Origin: Leptolyngbyaceae cyanobacterium SM1_3_5
GTDB taxonomy: Bacteria; Cyanobacteriota; Cyanobacteriia; Elainellales; Elainellaceae
Reading direction: 5' to 3'
Length of the DNA stretch: 7,375 nucleotides
Assembly: GCA_012031475.1 (NCBI GenBank)
Contig: JAAUTJ010000228.1
Span: forward strand, 1 to 7,375
Shown here: positions 5,957-7,375 of the stretch, piece after piece
Layout: the number at the start of each line of letters is the position of its first letter
Numbering within the stretch: position 1 is the stretch's first letter
Position numbers and translations under genes: made by a program
The notes under the pieces: model-generated
Told to the model about the DNA's origin: nothing
Databases searched by the model: none
Seen by the model: the letters and a program-made list of their open reading frames with translations, nothing else

Positions 5957-7150
5957 TTATGCGTCCGGCAACTTGTATTGATCCACAATTCGCTTGGCAT
6001 AATCCGGCACATGAGCATCGAGTTTTTCAGGGTAGTTCCGCTTGACGTAGAGATAGTTGCGCGTGAAGTGCGAATCGATCGAAAACCGCGCATATTCCAA
6101 CCCTTCGGACCGATTTTGTCGATTACCACGCCATCAACTTCGCTGCCCACATTGGCAAGGTCACACCCTTGTCGTAGGCAGGAATGCTCTGTTGTACGGC
6201 GTTGTGGCGATCGCCTGCGACATCACTGGCTGGGTTTCCAAATAATCTCCCACCAGATCGAGCATGGCTTGTCCACGATCGTTTCTCACCACAATCCACT
6301 GCCAGCCAAAGGGCGCACCCATGTAGCCCACCACCAGATCGGCGAGGGAGTTGACGTAATCAAAACAGCTCATGCAGGAGGGGGCAAATACATCCTTGAG
6401 TTGGTTGGTTTTCAAGCCAAAGAAGGGAACCGTTTCCTCGGAACCGTCGCTGTGCTTGAAATGAACCCGATAATCCTGCATGAATTCGTAATGGACTACT
6501 GTGTCGGGCGATCGACTGGTGGTTTCTAGAACTTTTGCAATCCAGCGCGGGTGACGTTATCGACGCAGGGGGTTCCCAGTACATACAATTGCTCCAATCC
6601 CAAGGATTTCTCTACGGCTCGCAGGGCTTGAATTTGGCAACCGACACCAATCACAAGCAGCCGTTTCATCCCCGATCGCTCCACCTGTTCCAACACCGAG
6701 AGGTTGGGGGAAAGCGTCGGTTTATTCACCCGTGCCGCTAGGATTTCTGCCGGGGTGCGGGCAATCACGGGCAGCGGTTGGAAGCGATCCTCCTCGGTGT
6801 TTTGCACACACGATCACTCCTTCCACTAAGCCGCGATTCAGCATCTCAATGGCGATCGTGCTGACGATCCCTGTCCACTGTGCCCCTTCGATCGGCTCTG
6901 TACGGCGGGCTGCCATCATGGAATCGTGAACACCAAAATAGACATCATCCGGTTGATCTAATTGGCGCGATCGCCCGTGGGTTTGCTCCTCTAACTCCGC
7001 CACCTGTTGATTGAGGAAGGCGCAGGCGTCTTTGACGTAGTGGATGTAGTGGGTGTCGCACAGTCCGCACTCGCTACACAGTTCCTTGGCAGGGCGGCGG
7101 CTACCGGGTTTAAGGGCTTTGGCTTTTTGATGGGGTTGAATGGCAGTCAT
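5957..7150 (-). CDS. bciB: BciB-type ferredoxin-dependent divinyl chlorophyllide a 8-vinyl reductase (FrhB family; five frame breaks)
   Basis: This enzyme reduces the 8-vinyl group of divinyl (proto)chlorophyllide in chlorophyll a synthesis, using iron-sulfur clusters and a flavin. It belongs to the F420-hydrogenase beta-subunit family and matches the pattern I recall for Synechocystis slr1923. Cysteines lie at 25, 28, 31 and 43 (ELCSECGLCDTHYIHYVK). Further landmarks are PIEGAQWTG, IARTPAEILAARVNKPTLS, LLVIGVGCQIQALRAVE, GTPCVDNVTR, FFGLKTNQLKDVFAPSCMSC, and YMGAPFGWQW. The correct C-terminus, FSIDSHFTRNYLYVKRNYPE to KLPDA and TAA at 5957, is read in a third frame. Breaks lie at about 6811 (one extra base), 6529, 6214, 6131 and 6099 (one missing base each). 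Correcting all five gives about 398 residues, the family length. The start is the ATG at 7150; a GTG two codons upstream is possible. It is divergent from the helicase gene. Confidence 0.85.
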
Positions 7151-7179
7151 AATCACTGAACAGGATCTCTTCTCAACTT

Positions 7180-7185
7180 TACAAT
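7180..7185 (+). promoter_or_regulatory. Possible -10 element in the bciB/helicase divergent gap
   Basis: TACAAT stands 43 nt before the ATG at 7229 in the short divergent gap (7151-7228). No convincing -35 hexamer is seen, and it would leave no leader for the alternative in-frame ATG at 7184. Confidence 0.25.
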
Positions 7186-7228
7186 GGACGAGGAGCCTGT
7201 GAAGTCAGAGTGCAGAAGACGTAACGCA

Positions 7229-7375
7229 ATGGCACGAACCCCCAGCTTAAAATTCGATCGCGGCACCTTGATCCTGCATCCGCCGCCCAAAGGAAAGGCG
7301 TGGTTGGATTTTGCCCACATGGGACGATCGCATCGAAAAATTCCGCATTCCCGCCATCCACTACCGTCCCTTAGT
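7229..7375 (+). CDS. N-terminus of a DEAD/DEAH (XPB/ERCC3-like) helicase, 5' part only, one frame break
   Basis: Translation from the ATG at 7229 gives MARTPSLKFDRGTLILHPPP, then KGKAWLDF. Removing one C from the CCC at 7314-7316 continues as ATWDDRIEKFRIPAIHYRPL to the window edge. This opening matches my memory of a cyanobacterial XPB-like superfamily 2 helicase involved in DNA transactions. The Walker A and DEAH motifs would lie beyond the window, so the function is inferred from the N-terminus alone. As written, the frame runs on out of register after the CCC. An in-frame ATG at 7184 (MDEEPVKSECRRR) could be an alternative start. The 7229 ATG is preferred because the sequence after it is what I recall as the family's usual beginning. 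Confidence 0.6.
   Translation, partial: MARTPSLKFDRGTLILHPPPKGKAWLDFAHMGRSHRKIPHSRHPLPSLS

Larger units (their letters stand above)
107..6974. repeat. Dispersed HIP1 octamers (GCGATCGC), seven copies
   Basis: Copies start at 107, 747, 806, 5255, 5531, 6207 and 6967, nearly all inside coding sequence. HIP1 is over-represented in many cyanobacterial genomes, and this density supports that origin. None falls in the clp/J-protein block (1819-4473), although CGATCG cores occur there. Confidence 0.85.

Noticed and set aside
5905..6045. AGGAGG followed by ATG (5914) and a 43-codon plus-strand frame
   Set aside because: Spacing to the ATG is only 3 nt, and the frame is antisense to the bciB C-terminus with no recognisable protein. 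Probably chance.
5978..6529. Plus-strand open frame of 183 codons
   Set aside because: It runs antisense through bciB, which has strong motif support in the minus strand. It appears long only because bciB is GC-rich.

Overview
The window looks like chromosomal DNA of a cyanobacterium. It carries seven copies of the HIP1 octamer GCGATCGC and many CGATCG cores. It also has the clpR/clpP arrangement known from cyanobacteria and a bciB-type (slr1923-like) chlorophyll biosynthesis gene. No insertion sequence, tRNA, rRNA or CRISPR array was seen.

Layout. Positions 1-980 (minus) hold a von Willebrand A (VWA) domain protein whose C-terminal end runs off the window. Positions 1120-1676 (minus) hold a two-gene toxin-antitoxin operon: a small antitoxin followed by a MazF/PemK-like toxin, with a 4-nt overlap. 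Positions 1819-3813 (plus) hold three tandem Clp protease core genes: clpR, a second catalytically dead ClpP paralogue, and a catalytically complete ClpP (probably clpP3). A strong intrinsic terminator follows. Positions 3874-4473 (plus) hold a J-domain/TPR-like protein starting directly behind that terminator. Positions 4472-4606, between convergent genes, hold an unusually structured palindromic element. Positions 4607-5901 (minus) hold a membrane-anchored, glutamine-rich repeat protein. Positions 5957-7150 (minus) hold bciB, a ferredoxin-dependent 8-vinyl reductase of chlorophyll synthesis. Positions 7229-7375 (plus) hold the first codons of what looks like an XPB/ERCC3-type DEAD/DEAH helicase, divergent from bciB.

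Biology. The central block is a proteostasis module. Active ClpP and inactive ClpR-type subunits would form a mixed ClpPR barrel, and a J-domain protein encoded next door may link it to an Hsp70 chaperone. The odd member is the middle Clp gene. It has lost Ser, His and Asp of the catalytic triad as well as the oxyanion-loop glycines, and it carries a 14-residue hydrophobic insertion.

Caution on reading frames. Seven genes (VWA, all three clp genes, the repeat protein, bciB and the helicase) are interrupted by single-base gains or losses. Most of these lie in short homopolymers, and conserved protein sequence resumes directly in the next frame. About ten to fifteen such events in 7.4 kb, including in genes expected to be essential, point to uncorrected long-read or low-coverage sequencing errors rather than true pseudogenes. 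Full-length coordinates below span these breaks, and the probable break position is given for each gene.
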